A stretch of DNA of 64,000 nucleotides from Ciceribacter sp. T2.26MG-112.2 (lineage in GTDB: Bacteria > Pseudomonadota > Alphaproteobacteria > Rhizobiales > Rhizobiaceae), in NCBI RefSeq assembly GCF_900492205.1, contig NZ_UEYQ01000002.1, positions 310,001 through 374,000 of the forward strand, in the 5' to 3' direction. The position numbers and the translations under genes were made by a program. Below the pieces are notes generated by a model. It was not told the origin of the DNA, searched no databases, and worked only from the letters and a program-made list of their open reading frames with translations. The stretch's first letter is position 1, and each line of letters begins with the position of its first letter. Positions 7,925-17,241 of the stretch are shown in pieces.

Positions 7925-9700
7925 TTACTGGACTGGCCAGACCATAAGCAGCATGGGGATGGACACCAGGACGATGATGATCGACAGCGGCAGGCCGAGG
8001 CGTGGATAGTCACTGAAGCGATAGCCGCCGGGACCCATGACCAGCGTGTTGCACTGGTGGCCGATCGGGGTGAGGAAGTCGGAGCCGGCGCCGATCGCCA
8101 CCGCCATGAGGAAGGCGTCCGGCTTGTAGCCGAGACCGGCGGCAAAGCTCGCGGCGATCGGTGCCATGACCAGCACGGTTGCGGCATTGTTGAGGAAGGG
8201 CGTGACCGCCATGGCGGTGACCAGAATGAGGGCGAGCGCGCCATAGGCGGGCAGCCCGTCCGCGGCGGCCCCCAGCCAGCCGGCGATCAGTTCGCTGGCA
8301 CCGGTGCTGCGCAGCGTGTCGCTGACCGGGATGAGGGCGGCGAGCATGACGAGGATCGGCCCGTCCACCGCACGGTAGATCTCGCTGAGCGGGATGACCT
8401 TGAGGATGACCATGGCCAGCGCCGCCGCAAAGAACGCGACCGCGACCGGGGCCAGGCCAAGAGCGGTGGCGCCCATGGCGGCGACGAGGATTGCCAGGGG
8501 CACGATGGCGCTGCGGCTGGTGCCGAGCAGGATTTCCCGTTCGGCCAGCGGAAGGCAGCCGAGCTCCAGAAGCAGGCCGGGCAAGGCCTGCCGCTGTCCC
8601 TGCAGAACGACCACATCGCCAGGCCGCAGCGTCAGTTCGCCGAGACGTTCGCGGATGCGCTTGCCCTTGCGGCTGACGGCCAAGAGGTTGACACCATAGG
8701 TATTGTAGAGCGACAACTCGCGTGCGGAGAGGCCGATCAACGCGGAATCGCGGCTGACCACCGCCTCGATCGCGGCGATCTCGCCGCTCGGCTTGGTCTC
8801 GCCTTCTCCGATCGGCTTGCCCGAAAGGGAAAGCTTGGCCTGGGAGACGATCCGGTCCAGCGGTTCGGATGCGCCTTCGAGCAGCAGCGCGTCGTTTTCC
8901 TTGAGCACGATGTCGGGGAAGGGGGAAATGCGGGTGTGGCCGCGCAGGATCGCAGTGGCGATCACTTCGCCGGGCGCGATCGACAGAAGCTCATTGAGCG
9001 ACTTGCCGAGGAAGGGCGACTGCTTGCCGACGGTCGCCTCGGTGGCGAAGGTCGAGTTCTCCAGCGCTTCCTGGACGGAGGGGGTCTGGTTCTCGCGCTT
9101 CGGCACCAGCCAGTAGAAGAACATCAGGAAGATTGTGCCGGCGAGCGCGAGCGTGGCGCCGACCGGGGTGAAGTCGAACATGGTGAAGGCTTCGCCGGTG
9201 ATTTCGGCGCGCAGGCGCGAGACGACGATGTTCGGCGAGGTGCCGATCTGCGTCATCAGGCCGCCGAGCAGCGCGCCGAACGCCATGGGCATGAGGAAGG
9301 CCGAGGCCGGCGTGCCGGAGCGGCGGGCGAACTGGAAGGCGACCGGCATCATGATCGCCAGCGCGCCGATGTTCTTGATGAAGGCCGACAGCAAGGTGAC
9401 GCTCACCACCAGCAACAGCATCTGGCCGCGGATCGAGGTGAGCGAGGGGAAGAATTTCTTGATGGCGAGATCGACGATGCCGGAGCGCGCGACCCCGGCA
9501 CTGACCACCAGGGCGCTGCCGACGATGATGACGATATCGTCGCTGAAACCGTCGAAGGCCTTTTCGGCGGGAACGAGGCCGAGGGCTACGGCGACGATCA
9601 GCGTGACGCAGGCAACCACGTCATAGCGCAGGCGGTCCCAGAGAAAGGCGGCCATCATCGCGCCTATGACAGCGAAGGCAAGGATTTGCTCGGTGGTCAT
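7925..9700 (-). CDS. SLC13/DASS-family permease with two RCK_C (TrkA-C) domains
   Basis: Integral membrane transporter, 591 aa. Hydrophobic halves (about 1-190 and 395-591) flank a cytosolic block (about 205-380) with two TrkA-C-like domains; the motif PGDVVVLQG near the end of the second copy is typical. The family signatures LMTQIGTSPN (first half) and FLTPIGHQCNTLVMGPGGY (second half) are the SNT-like substrate/Na+ binding loops. Relatives take up anions such as sulfate, phosphate or dicarboxylates, and the RCK_C class is often annotated as sulfur-compound transport. Substrate cannot be read here. It stands alone with its own terminator. Confidence 0.88.
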   Translation of the reverse strand: MTTEQILAFAVIGAMMAAFLWDRLRYDVVACVTLIVAVALGLVPAEKAFDGFSDDIVIIVGSALVVSAGVARSGIVDLAIKKFFPSLTSIRGQMLLLVVSVTLLSAFIKNIGALAIMMPVAFQFARRSGTPASAFLMPMAFGALLGGLMTQIGTSPNIVVSRLRAEITGEAFTMFDFTPVGATLALAGTIFLMFFYWLVPKRENQTPSVQEALENSTFATEATVGKQSPFLGKSLNELLSIAPGEVIATAILRGHTRISPFPDIVLKENDALLLEGASEPLDRIVSQAKLSLSGKPIGEGETKPSGEIAAIEAVVSRDSALIGLSARELSLYNTYGVNLLAVSRKGKRIRERLGELTLRPGDVVVLQGQRQALPGLLLELGCLPLAEREILLGTSRSAIVPLAILVAAMGATALGLAPVAVAFFAAALAMVILKVIPLSEIYRAVDGPILVMLAALIPVSDTLRSTGASELIAGWLGAAADGLPAYGALALILVTAMAVTPFLNNAATVLVMAPIAASFAAGLGYKPDAFLMAVAIGAGSDFLTPIGHQCNTLVMGPGGYRFSDYPRLGLPLSIIIVLVSIPMLLMVWPVQ

Positions 9701-9807
9701 GGGACTCCGGATATGTTGTGTCGAGAGAATATACAGGGCAGGCAGTCGCTATCAATGCCGCCGGATCGGCTTTGTTCCGCGCGGCGGAGCAAGCCGTTAA
9801 AATAGCA

Positions 9808-9830
9808 GGCCCGCGACGAGGTCGCGGGCC
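9808..9830 (-). terminator. Hairpin downstream of the TerC-family gene
   Basis: Perfect stem GGCCCGCGAC / GTCGCGGGCC with loop GAG; on the minus strand it is followed by TGCTATTTTAAC, a weak T-run. Confidence 0.6.
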
Positions 9831-9864
9831 CTGGGCAGATGGGCGGTAGGCGCTGATCGCCTGA

Positions 9865-10623
9865 TCAGTGCAGCTTGGCTTTGGCTGCCCTCTCGGCCTG
9901 GCGCTTGCGCCGCGCGAACATGTTGAGCACCTCGACGAGGCCGGAAAAGGCCATTGCCGCATAGACGTAACCCTTGGGCACGTGGAAGCCCATGCCCTCG
10001 GCGATCAGCGTCGTGCCGATCATCAGCAGGAAGCCGAGAGCCAGCATGACGATGGTCGGGTTCTTTTCGATGAAGTTGGCAAGCGGCGTGGCCGCGACCA
10101 GCATGACCGCGACGGCGATGATCACGGCGACGACCATGATCGGCAGATGCGGGGTCATGCCGACGGCGGTGATGATGCTGTCCACCGAGAAGACCAGGTC
10201 GAGCAGGAGGATCTGGCCGATGGCGGCCGCGAAAGTCTGTGTGGCGGACGAGGCGATGAAATCCTCCTCATGGTCCACCGGATCGACATTGTGGTGGATT
10301 TCCTTGGTCGCTTTCCACACCAGGAACAGGCCGCCGGCAATCAGGATCAGGTCCTTCCACGAGAAGCCGTGGCCGAAGGCCTCGAAGATCGGCGTGGTCA
10401 GCTTGACGATCCAGGCGACGGTGCCCAGCAGCGCCAGGCGCAGGACAAGGGCCAGGCCGATGCCGATCCGGCGTGCCCTTTCGCGCTGGTCGGCCGGAAG
10501 CTTGTTGGTCAGGATGGAGATGAAGACGAGGTTGTCGATGCCGAGGACGACTTCCATGACCACGAGCGTGATCAGAGCGATCCAGGCGGCGGGATCCTGA
10601 AGGAGAACGAGGATTTCCTGCAT
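9865..10623 (-). CDS. TerC/Alx-family integral membrane protein
   Basis: 252 aa from ATG 10623 ([14 protein letters not shown]); the frame upstream has no family sequence. It has seven or so membrane segments with the two conserved acidic motifs of the family, [13 protein letters not shown] near residue 25 and [11 protein letters not shown] near residue 125, and [10 protein letters not shown] near the end. Relatives (TerC, Alx, YceF/MeeF types) are linked to tellurite resistance and to Mn2+ export, including partial loading of exported metalloproteins. A manganese role would fit the sit operon nearby, but they are 7 kb apart. The C-terminus is basic. Confidence 0.88.
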   Translation of the reverse strand: MQEILVLLQDPAAWIALITLVVMEVVLGIDNLVFISILTNKLPADQRERARRIGIGLALVLRLALLGTVAWIVKLTTPIFEAFGHGFSWKDLILIAGGLFLVWKATKEIHHNVDPVDHEEDFIASSATQTFAAAIGQILLLDLVFSVDSIITAVGMTPHLPIMVVAVIIAVAVMLVAATPLANFIEKNPTIVMLALGFLLMIGTTLIAEGMGFHVPKGYVYAAMAFSGLVEVLNMFARRKRQAERAAKAKLH

Positions 10624-10733
10624 ATTTTTCTTCCGGTTTGCGAGGGCGGGTCGATGCAACAAATGGAGCAAGGCCTGCACGAGGGCAAGAGCCGGGATTA
10701 ACGCGCGAGAAAAAAGACCGTTCCCGGAATTTA

Positions 10734-11435
10734 TCAGCGAGGCTTGGAACAGGATCCGGTGCCATAGGCGCAAAGGAAAACGCTGACCGCGCTGTCGATG
10801 ACGCGGTCGCGGTCTTCGCGCGTCGGTGTTTCGATCATCTCGCCGAACAGGCGCTGCTTGAAAAACGTTCCGGTCGCCAGATCGATGAACTGTCGGGCGG
10901 CAAGGTCCGGATCCTCGGTCTTCAGTACGCCCTTGTCGACCTGTTGGCGGATGAAGGCCTCCAGCACGCTGCGGGCGTTGGACGGGGCATTCGACAGGAA
11001 ACGTCGACACAGGCCGGGCATGCGGTCGACGACGCCGAGCAAGGTGCGCATGGCGGGGATCATGTCGGTCTCGATGATCTGGCGGACGAAGGCATGGGCG
11101 AAGCGGCGCAGCCCCTCCTCAATGTCGTGGCTGTCGGCGAGGATGTCGCGCAGGGCTTCGGTGAAGAGACCCTTTTCCCGCTCGATGAGGGCGGCGAACA
11201 GGTCTTCCTTGCTCTGGAAATAGACGTAGATCGTGCCCTTGGACACGCCGGCTTCGCGCGTCACGTCATTCATGCTGGCTGCGTCGAAGCCCATCTTCAT
11301 GAAGACCTGCTTGGCGCCGTCGAGGATCTGGCCGCGCTTGACGGGGTCTTCGCCGGCGGGGAAACGGCTTGGGACGACCGGGTAGGCGAACTCGGTCGTC
11401 ACGGTCTCCTGACTATTTCTGGGCGGGCGGTTCAT
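10734..11435 (-). CDS. TetR/AcrR-family regulator of the adjacent efflux pair
   Basis: DNA-binding repressor, 233 aa from ATG 11435, which has GGAAGA just upstream; ATG 11459 has no such site. The helix-turn-helix lies near residues 36-80 ([20 protein letters not shown], then [18 protein letters not shown]). The C-terminal ligand domain resembles the AcrR/RutR-like TetR_C type. It is divergent from the EmrAB-type genes and a good palindrome covers their start region, so it most likely represses both itself and the pump until a toxic ligand binds. Confidence 0.92.
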   Translation of the reverse strand: MNRPPRNSQETVTTEFAYPVVPSRFPAGEDPVKRGQILDGAKQVFMKMGFDAASMNDVTREAGVSKGTIYVYFQSKEDLFAALIEREKGLFTEALRDILADSHDIEEGLRRFAHAFVRQIIETDMIPAMRTLLGVVDRMPGLCRRFLSNAPSNARSVLEAFIRQQVDKGVLKTEDPDLAARQFIDLATGTFFKQRLFGEMIETPTREDRDRVIDSAVSVFLCAYGTGSCSKPR

Positions 11436-11494
11436 GGGTCTTCCAATTGTTAACTGCATTCGAGCCAGAAAGGAAAGTGCTGGCTTTCTACGTC

Positions 11495-11548
11495 TTGATA
11501 TGTGGTAGAAAAGCCTCTATGTCAATCGAACCGAACGGTTCAGTTCGA
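11495..11548 (+). promoter_or_regulatory. Efflux promoter with overlapping TetR operator
   Basis: TTGATA (11495-11500), a 17-bp spacer and TATGTC (11518-11523) form a plausible sigma-70 promoter. The palindrome GAACCG-AA-CGGTTC (11528-11541), itself within a wider CGAAC...GTTCG dyad (11527-11547), falls on the expected transcription start. Operator placement over +1 suits repression by the divergent TetR protein. Confidence 0.7.
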
Positions 11549-11579
11549 TCAGCTTACATCGCCAGCGAATGGTTTGAAC

Positions 11580-12791
11580 ATGTCACTATCCCAAAGGACG
11601 GGTGCCGTCCGCTCCGCCCATGCTGCCGATGCGCGGCCGGCCGACAATGAGATCGCGGTTCTCGAGGCGCATCCCGGCGCCGCAACCGATCACACGCAGG
11701 GCCCGGCCGCCTTGGCGGAACCGGCCACCGCCAAGAAGCGCCGCAGCCTGGTTCTGCCGGTCATCCTTGCCGCGCTCTTCGCCGGCGCGGCCTGGTATGG
11801 TTATGGCTGGTGGACCGAGGGCCGGTTCATGGTCTCGACCGAGGACGCCTATATCGAAGGCGACATCGCGATCATCTCGCCCAAGGTCTCCGGCTATGTG
11901 AAGTCGGTGGAGGTTGCCGGCAACCAGCGCGTCAAGGCCGGCGATCCGCTGGTGACGCTCGACGACGGCGACTATCGCATCGCCGCCGAGCAGGCCGAGG
12001 CGCAGATCGTCGTGCAGCGTTTGACGCTCGAGCGGATCGATGCGCAGATCAGGGGCGGGGACGCCGCGCTGGCCCAGGCCGTGGCCCAGAAGCAGTCGGC
12101 GCAGGCGACTCTCGGCCTCGCCGAACTCTCTCTCACGCGCGTCAGCGGCCTGCAGGAGCAGAAGGTGGTGTCCACCGCCGATCTCGACAGCGCCAAGACG
12201 CAGCTTGAGCAGGCCAGGGCGAGCCTTGCCGCCGCAGACGCCAATATTGCCGCCGCCGAAGCCAGTATCGCCGTTCTCAAGGCGCAGCGCGCCGAGGCCG
12301 ATGCCGGCATGCGATCGGCCGAACTGGCGCTCGAAAAGGCCGAGCGTGACCTCGCCTTCACGGTGCTGAGAGCGCCCTATGACGGGATCGTCGGCAATCT
12401 TTCCGTCCAGACCGGCGACCTCGTCTCGGTCGGCAAGCGTCTGGCCGCGCTGGTTCCGGTCGAACAGCTCTACATCGAGGCCAATTTCAAGGAGACGCAG
12501 ATCGCCGACCTGGTCCCCGGCTCGAAGGTTGCCATCCATGTCGACGCCTATGGCGACGAGACGATCGAGGGGACCGTGACGTCGATCGCACCGGCCTCCG
12601 GCTCGGTCTTTTCCATGCTGCCGGCGGAAAATGCCACGGGCAATTTCACCAAGGTCGTGCAACGCGTTCCCGTCCGCATCGAGATTCCGAAGAATGTGCT
12701 CGAGGCCGGGCACTTGCGCGCCGGCCTGAGCGTCGTCGTCGACGTCGATACCCGCACCGCGCCGCAGGGTGCGGCGCTCGCGGCCAACTGA
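11580..12791 (+). CDS. HlyD/EmrA-family membrane fusion protein
   Basis: Periplasmic adaptor of a tripartite or two-part drug efflux pump, 403 aa from ATG 11580. It has a cytoplasmic Ala-rich N-terminus, a single anchor (about residues 56-77), the biotinyl-lipoyl half motif EDAYIEGDIAIISPKVSGYV (about 91-110), a long coiled-coil hairpin (about 135-250), and the second lipoyl half APYDGIVGNL. The start upstream of 11580 would overlap the operator and is unlikely. It is followed after 25 bp by the DHA2 transporter gene, the classic emrA-emrB order. Confidence 0.93.
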   Translation: MSLSQRTGAVRSAHAADARPADNEIAVLEAHPGAATDHTQGPAALAEPATAKKRRSLVLPVILAALFAGAAWYGYGWWTEGRFMVSTEDAYIEGDIAIISPKVSGYVKSVEVAGNQRVKAGDPLVTLDDGDYRIAAEQAEAQIVVQRLTLERIDAQIRGGDAALAQAVAQKQSAQATLGLAELSLTRVSGLQEQKVVSTADLDSAKTQLEQARASLAAADANIAAAEASIAVLKAQRAEADAGMRSAELALEKAERDLAFTVLRAPYDGIVGNLSVQTGDLVSVGKRLAALVPVEQLYIEANFKETQIADLVPGSKVAIHVDAYGDETIEGTVTSIAPASGSVFSMLPAENATGNFTKVVQRVPVRIEIPKNVLEAGHLRAGLSVVVDVDTRTAPQGAALAAN

Positions 12792-12816
12792 GGCGGTCCT
12801 GCCAGGGAAAAGCACG

Positions 12817-14406
12817 ATGGCCGAATCCGCAAACACAGCGGCAGGCGCGGTCCCGCTGCCGGGCGCCGAGGAGCGCATGGACCCGAAGCGGCTCATCGCC
12901 TTCTTCGCGATGGTGTTCGGCATGTTCATGTCGATCCTCGACATCCAGATCGTGTCGGCTTCGCTTGCCGAGATCCAGGCCGGCCTTGGCGCCGGGTCCG
13001 ACGAGATCGCCTGGGTGCAGACCTCCTATCTGATCGCCGAAGTGATCATGATCCCGCTGTCGGGGGCACTGGCGCGCATCGTGTCGACGCGCATCCTCTT
13101 TTCCTTCTCCGCCGCGGGCTTCACCATCGCCAGCGCGCTGGCCGCGACGGCGACCAATATCGACCAGATGATCGTCTACCGGGCGATCCAGGGCTTTATC
13201 GGTGGCGGCATGATCCCCTCGGTATTCGCCGCAGCCTTCACCATCTTCCCGCCGTCCAAGCGCAACATCGTCTCGCCGATCGTCGGTCTGGTGGCGACGC
13301 TTGCGCCGACCATCGGCCCGACCATCGGCGGCTATATCAGCCATGCCATGTCCTGGCACTGGCTGTTCCTGATCAACGTCATCCCCGGCATCATCGTCAC
13401 CGCGGTGACCTTCAGCCTGATCGATTTCGACAAGCCCGACTTCAAGCTCTTCAAGAAGTTCGACTGGTGGGGCCTGTTCTGGATGGCGCTGTTCCTCGGC
13501 ATGATGGAATTCGTGCTGGAAGAGGGCAACAACAAGGACTGGTTCAACGACGAGCACATCGTCATGGGCACGGTCGTCATGGTAATCGGCGGCTTCTTCT
13601 TCTTCCACCGGGTGTTCCGGGTGGATTTTCCGGTCGTCGACCTGCGCGCCTTTGGCAATCGCAACTTCGCCTTCGGCTCGCTGTTTTCCTTCGTCATGGG
13701 GGTCGGGCTTTACGGGCTGACCTATCTCTATCCGGTCTATCTGGGGCGTATCCGCGGCTATGACTCGATGATGATCGGCGAAACCATGTTCGTCTCGGGG
13801 GCCGCAATGTTCCTCACCGCGCCGGTTGCCGGCGCGCTGTCGAGCAAGCTCGATCCGCGGGTGATGATGATGATCGGCTTTGCCGGCTTCGCCGCCGGTA
13901 CCTACAGCATGACCTTCATGACCGCTGACTGGGATTTCTACGAATTGCTCGTGCCGCAGATCCTGCGCGGCTGCTCTTTGATGCTGTGCATGGTGCCGAT
14001 CAACAATATTGCGCTGGGTACGCTTGCGCCGGACCGGATGAAGAATGCCTCCGGCCTGTTCAACCTGACCCGCAATCTCGGCGGTGCTGTCGGGCTCGCG
14101 GTGATCAACACCATGCTGACGCAGCGCTCGGACGAGCATTATGGCCGGCTTGCCGAACAGGCTCATTGGGGCAATGCCGCTGCCCTCGACTGGCTGGCGA
14201 GCGTCGGCGCCAATTATGATGCCTATGGCCTCGACGGCACGGCGGTGGCGCTCAGGAAACTCTCGGGCGTCATCACCCAGCAGTCCTGGATGCTGTCTTT
14301 CATCGACGTGTTCATGGGGCTGACCGTGCTGTTTTTCGGGCTGGTCTTCCTCGCGCTTCTGATCAAGAAGCCAAGTGCGGCTCCGCTGCCCGGAGCCGGA
14401 CACTGA
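12817..14406 (+). CDS. DHA2-family MFS drug transporter (EmrB/QacA type)
   Basis: Inner-membrane proton/drug antiporter, 529 aa, from ATG 12817. It has 14 predicted membrane segments. Early motifs FMSILDIQIVSASLAEIQ (motif D1-like) and WVQTSYLIAEVIMIPLSG match the DHA2 family, as does motif C-like GLVATLAPTIGPTIGGYI. It should work with the EmrA-like adaptor just upstream and an outer-membrane channel elsewhere. Regulation by the divergent TetR protein is likely. Substrates cannot be predicted. Confidence 0.94.
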   Translation: MAESANTAAGAVPLPGAEERMDPKRLIAFFAMVFGMFMSILDIQIVSASLAEIQAGLGAGSDEIAWVQTSYLIAEVIMIPLSGALARIVSTRILFSFSAAGFTIASALAATATNIDQMIVYRAIQGFIGGGMIPSVFAAAFTIFPPSKRNIVSPIVGLVATLAPTIGPTIGGYISHAMSWHWLFLINVIPGIIVTAVTFSLIDFDKPDFKLFKKFDWWGLFWMALFLGMMEFVLEEGNNKDWFNDEHIVMGTVVMVIGGFFFFHRVFRVDFPVVDLRAFGNRNFAFGSLFSFVMGVGLYGLTYLYPVYLGRIRGYDSMMIGETMFVSGAAMFLTAPVAGALSSKLDPRVMMMIGFAGFAAGTYSMTFMTADWDFYELLVPQILRGCSLMLCMVPINNIALGTLAPDRMKNASGLFNLTRNLGGAVGLAVINTMLTQRSDEHYGRLAEQAHWGNAAALDWLASVGANYDAYGLDGTAVALRKLSGVITQQSWMLSFIDVFMGLTVLFFGLVFLALLIKKPSAAPLPGAGH

Positions 14407-14454
14407 GCCTCGGCTCGGGGCTCAATCCCATTTCGCAAATCCACCGCAGCGCGT

Positions 14455-14494
14455 AGGACCGTTTCCCCACCGGGGAGACGGTCCTTCTCTTTGA
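14455..14494 (+). terminator. Intrinsic terminator after the efflux operon
   Basis: A 14-bp stem (AGGACCGTTTCCCC with GGGGAGACGGTCCT, one G-T pair) with a 3-nt loop is followed by TCTCTTT. Confidence 0.85.
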
Positions 14495-14507
14495 GCAGGC
14501 TATGATG

Positions 14508-14539
14508 TACGTACCTCAAAAAGTGATTTACGTACCTCA
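14508..14539 (+). promoter_or_regulatory. Two direct repeats TACGTACCTCA, 21 bp apart: candidate operator
   Basis: Identical 11-bp copies start at 14508 and 14529, so they lie on the same DNA face two turns apart, ending 32 bp before the xylose-type LacI gene. Each contains the palindrome TACGTA. They are a good candidate for autoregulation of the LacI-xylB-xylA operon. Confidence 0.6.
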
Positions 14540-14571
14540 GAACGTGCGCTAAGACTTCGGTCGGAGGAAAC

Positions 14572-15597
14572 ATGAAGCCGACAGTTCACGATATTGCCGC
14601 AGCCGCAGGCGTCAGCCTCGCCACCGTGGACCGGGTGCTCAACCGCCGGGCCGGTGTCAGCGCACGCACCCGCGACAAGGTGGAGGGCGCTGTGGCCGCG
14701 CTCGGTTTCGTGCGCGACGTGGCGGCGGCCAATCTGGCCAAGGGCCGCGTCTATCCTCTGACCTTCGTCCTGCCGGCCAACGACAATTCCTTCATGCGCG
14801 AACTGGAAGCGGCGGTGCGCGATGCCGCGACACGTTCGCCCTCGGAGCGCACCGACATCCGCATCCTCAAGGTGCCGCCCTTCGATGCGGCGGCGCTTGT
14901 CGAGGCGCTTGACGCGCTCTTGGCCGATCGGCCAGCCGGCGTGGCGCTGGTCGCGGTCGATGCGCCGGAGGTGGCCGGTGCCGTCGACCGACTGGTCGAT
15001 GCGGGCATCCCGGTCGTGACCCTGGTCTCCGATCTGCCGGCGTCGCTAAGGGTCCACTATGCCGGCATCGACAACCTGGCGGCCGGCCGCACCGCCGCGA
15101 GCCTGCTCGGCCGCTTCGTCGGTGATCGGCGCGGCACGATCGCCGTCCTGGCCGGCTCCATGCTGGTGCGCGACCACCGCGAGCGTCTGGAGGGCTTTTG
15201 CTCGATCATGGCGAATGGTTATCCGCATCTGGCCCTGCTCGACGTGATCGAGGGGCGGGACGATCCGGCGCTGGTCGAGCGCTTGCTTTCGGATCTGTTT
15301 CGCCAACGCGACGACATTCTCGGCATCTACAGCCTGGGCGCCGGCAATCGTGGTCTGGTCGCAGCGCTTCGCAAGGCCGAGCTCCGCCGCCGGCCGGCAG
15401 TGATCGCCCATGAACTGACCGGCACGACGCGCGATGCGCTCAAGGACGGGCTGGTCGACGCGGTGCTCAACCAGGATGCCGGACACGAGGTCAGGAGCGC
15501 CATCCGAGTGCTGAAGGCTAAGGCCGACGGCCTGCCGGTGCTGGCCGCGCAAGAGCGCATCCGCATCGACATTTTCTTGAAGGACAACCTGCCGTGA
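14572..15597 (+). CDS. LacI-family transcriptional regulator of the xylose genes
   Basis: 341 aa. The N-terminal HTH is VHDIAAAAGVSLATVDRVLN (residues 4-23) with hinge helix VAAANLAKG; the rest is a periplasmic-binding-protein-like sugar domain (Peripla_BP_4 type). The subgroup (TVDRVLNRRAGVSA) is common among rhizobial regulators of xylose, inositol and related sugars. It is followed by xylB after a 23-bp gap and then xylA on the same strand, so it probably senses xylose or xylulose and controls its own operon. GGAGG lies 6-10 nt before ATG. Confidence 0.92.
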   Translation: MKPTVHDIAAAAGVSLATVDRVLNRRAGVSARTRDKVEGAVAALGFVRDVAAANLAKGRVYPLTFVLPANDNSFMRELEAAVRDAATRSPSERTDIRILKVPPFDAAALVEALDALLADRPAGVALVAVDAPEVAGAVDRLVDAGIPVVTLVSDLPASLRVHYAGIDNLAAGRTAASLLGRFVGDRRGTIAVLAGSMLVRDHRERLEGFCSIMANGYPHLALLDVIEGRDDPALVERLLSDLFRQRDDILGIYSLGAGNRGLVAALRKAELRRRPAVIAHELTGTTRDALKDGLVDAVLNQDAGHEVRSAIRVLKAKADGLPVLAAQERIRIDIFLKDNLP

Positions 15598-15620
15598 AGG
15601 GCAGGGGATAGGGAGAAAAC

Positions 15621-17075
15621 ATGTATCTCGGGCTTGATCTGGGCACTTCCGGTGTGAAGGCTATGCTGATCGACGGCGATCAGGCGGTGATTGGCGTGGG
15701 CCATGCGGCCCTCGATGTGTCGCGGCCGCATCCCGGCTGGTCGGAGCAGGATCCGCTCGACTGGATCCGCGCGACCCGCGAGGCGGTGGGGGCTCTGAAG
15801 GCCACGCATGGCGCGGCGCTTTCGGCGGTGAAGGGCATCGGCCTGTCAGGTCACATGCATGGCGCGACGCTGATCGACGCCGCCGACCAGGTGCTGCGGC
15901 CCTGCATCCTCTGGAACGATACACGCAGCCATGTGGAGGCGGCGGCCATTGATGCCGATCCGCGCTTTCGTGCGATCACCGGCAATATCGTCTTTCCCGG
16001 CTTTACCGCACCGAAGCTCGCCTGGGTGGCGAAGAATGAGCCGGAGATCTTCTCCAGGGTGGCCAAGGTGCTGCTGCCGAAGGATTTCATCAGGCTCTGG
16101 CTGAGCGGCGAATATCTGTCCGACATGTCGGATTCGGCCGGAACCGCCTGGCTCGATACGGGCGCGCGCCGCTGGTCTGCGGAACTGCTGGAAGCGACCG
16201 GGCTTTCGGAGCGGCAGATGCCGGGGCTCGTCGAGGGTACCGATCCGGCCGGCACGCTGCGCGATCAGCTGGCCGCCGAATGGGGCATGGCGAGCGGCGT
16301 GACCATCGCCGGCGGGGCAGGGGACAATGCGGCTTCCGCCTGCGGCATGGGCACGGTCGCCGAGGGCCAGGCCTTCGTCTCGCTCGGAACCTCGGGCGTT
16401 CTCTTTGCCGCCAACGGCTCCTATCTGCCGAAGCCGGAGAGTGCCGTCCATGCCTTCTGCCATGCGTTGCCGAACACCTGGCACCAGATGGGCGTCATTC
16501 TCTCGGCGACCGATGCGCTGAACTGGCTGAGCGGCATCACCGGCAAGGCGGCCGGCGAACTGACCGGTGAGCTCGGCAGCGATCTGAAGGCGCCGGGCAG
16601 CGTCACCTTCCTGCCCTATCTCTCCGGCGAGCGCACCCCGCACAACGACGCAAAGATCCGCGGCTCCTTCATCGGTCTTGGCCATGAAAGTTCGCGCGCG
16701 GTGCTGACGCAGGCCGTGCTCGAGGGCGTCAGCTTCGCCATCCGCGACAATCTCGAAGCGCTGAAATCGGCGGGCACCCATATCTCCCGGGTGACGGCGA
16801 TCGGCGGCGGTTCGCGCTCGCGCTACTGGCTGGCCTCGATCGCAACGGCGCTCGGGCTTCCGGTCGACATTCCGGCCGACGGGGATTTCGGCGCGGCCTT
16901 TGGCGCGGCACGGCTCGGGCTGATCGCAGCGACGGGTGCGGACCCGCTTTCCGTCTGCACGGCGCCGAAGACTGCCGAGACGATCGAACCCGTCACGGCG
17001 CTCACCGGTGCCTACGAGGAGGCCTACGGGCGCTATCGGGCGCTTTATCCGGCGATCAAATTGCTTGCTCATTGA
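15621..17075 (+). CDS. xylB: Xylulokinase
   Basis: FGGY-family kinase that phosphorylates D-xylulose to xylulose 5-phosphate, 484 aa, standard length. The N-terminal phosphate-binding loop is [11 protein letters not shown] (residues 4-14). Substrate-binding SGHMHGATL and ILWNDTRS are as in XylB, and the catalytic Asp is in [14 protein letters not shown]. The second-domain signature [18 protein letters not shown] is present. It follows the LacI regulator and precedes xylA across a repeat element. Confidence 0.97.
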   Translation: MYLGLDLGTSGVKAMLIDGDQAVIGVGHAALDVSRPHPGWSEQDPLDWIRATREAVGALKATHGAALSAVKGIGLSGHMHGATLIDAADQVLRPCILWNDTRSHVEAAAIDADPRFRAITGNIVFPGFTAPKLAWVAKNEPEIFSRVAKVLLPKDFIRLWLSGEYLSDMSDSAGTAWLDTGARRWSAELLEATGLSERQMPGLVEGTDPAGTLRDQLAAEWGMASGVTIAGGAGDNAASACGMGTVAEGQAFVSLGTSGVLFAANGSYLPKPESAVHAFCHALPNTWHQMGVILSATDALNWLSGITGKAAGELTGELGSDLKAPGSVTFLPYLSGERTPHNDAKIRGSFIGLGHESSRAVLTQAVLEGVSFAIRDNLEALKSAGTHISRVTAIGGGSRSRYWLASIATALGLPVDIPADGDFGAAFGAARLGLIAATGADPLSVCTAPKTAETIEPVTALTGAYEEAYGRYRALYPAIKLLAH

Positions 17076-17079
17076 CACA

Positions 17080-17192
17080 GGCCCCCCCTCATCCGCCTGC
17101 CGGCACCTTCTCCCCGATGGGGAGAAGAGATCTGCGGCAGCGCTTAGGCCCTCCTCTCCCCACCGGGGAGAGGGCAGGGTGAGGGGGGAGCC
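17080..17192. repeat. GC-rich intergenic mosaic element with two hairpins
   Basis: CTTCTCCCCGATGGGGAGAAG (17108-17128) and CTCTCCCCACCGGGGAGAG (17154-17172) are self-complementary, and the outer flanks GGCCCCCCCTC and GAGGGGGGAGCC also pair. It lies between xylB and xylA and could form a cruciform or a stabilising RNA stem. It is of the type repeated many times in rhizobial genomes but is a different family from the 5725 element. Confidence 0.8.
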
Positions 17193-17241
17193 AGAAATGC
17201 GACTTTCACAGCATTCGAACATGAACCAGGAGGAACGACCC

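Noticed and set aside
16936-17241. N-terminal extension of xylose isomerase
   Set aside because: It overlaps xylB and the repeat; ATG 17242 has a strong ribosome-binding site and gives the standard length.
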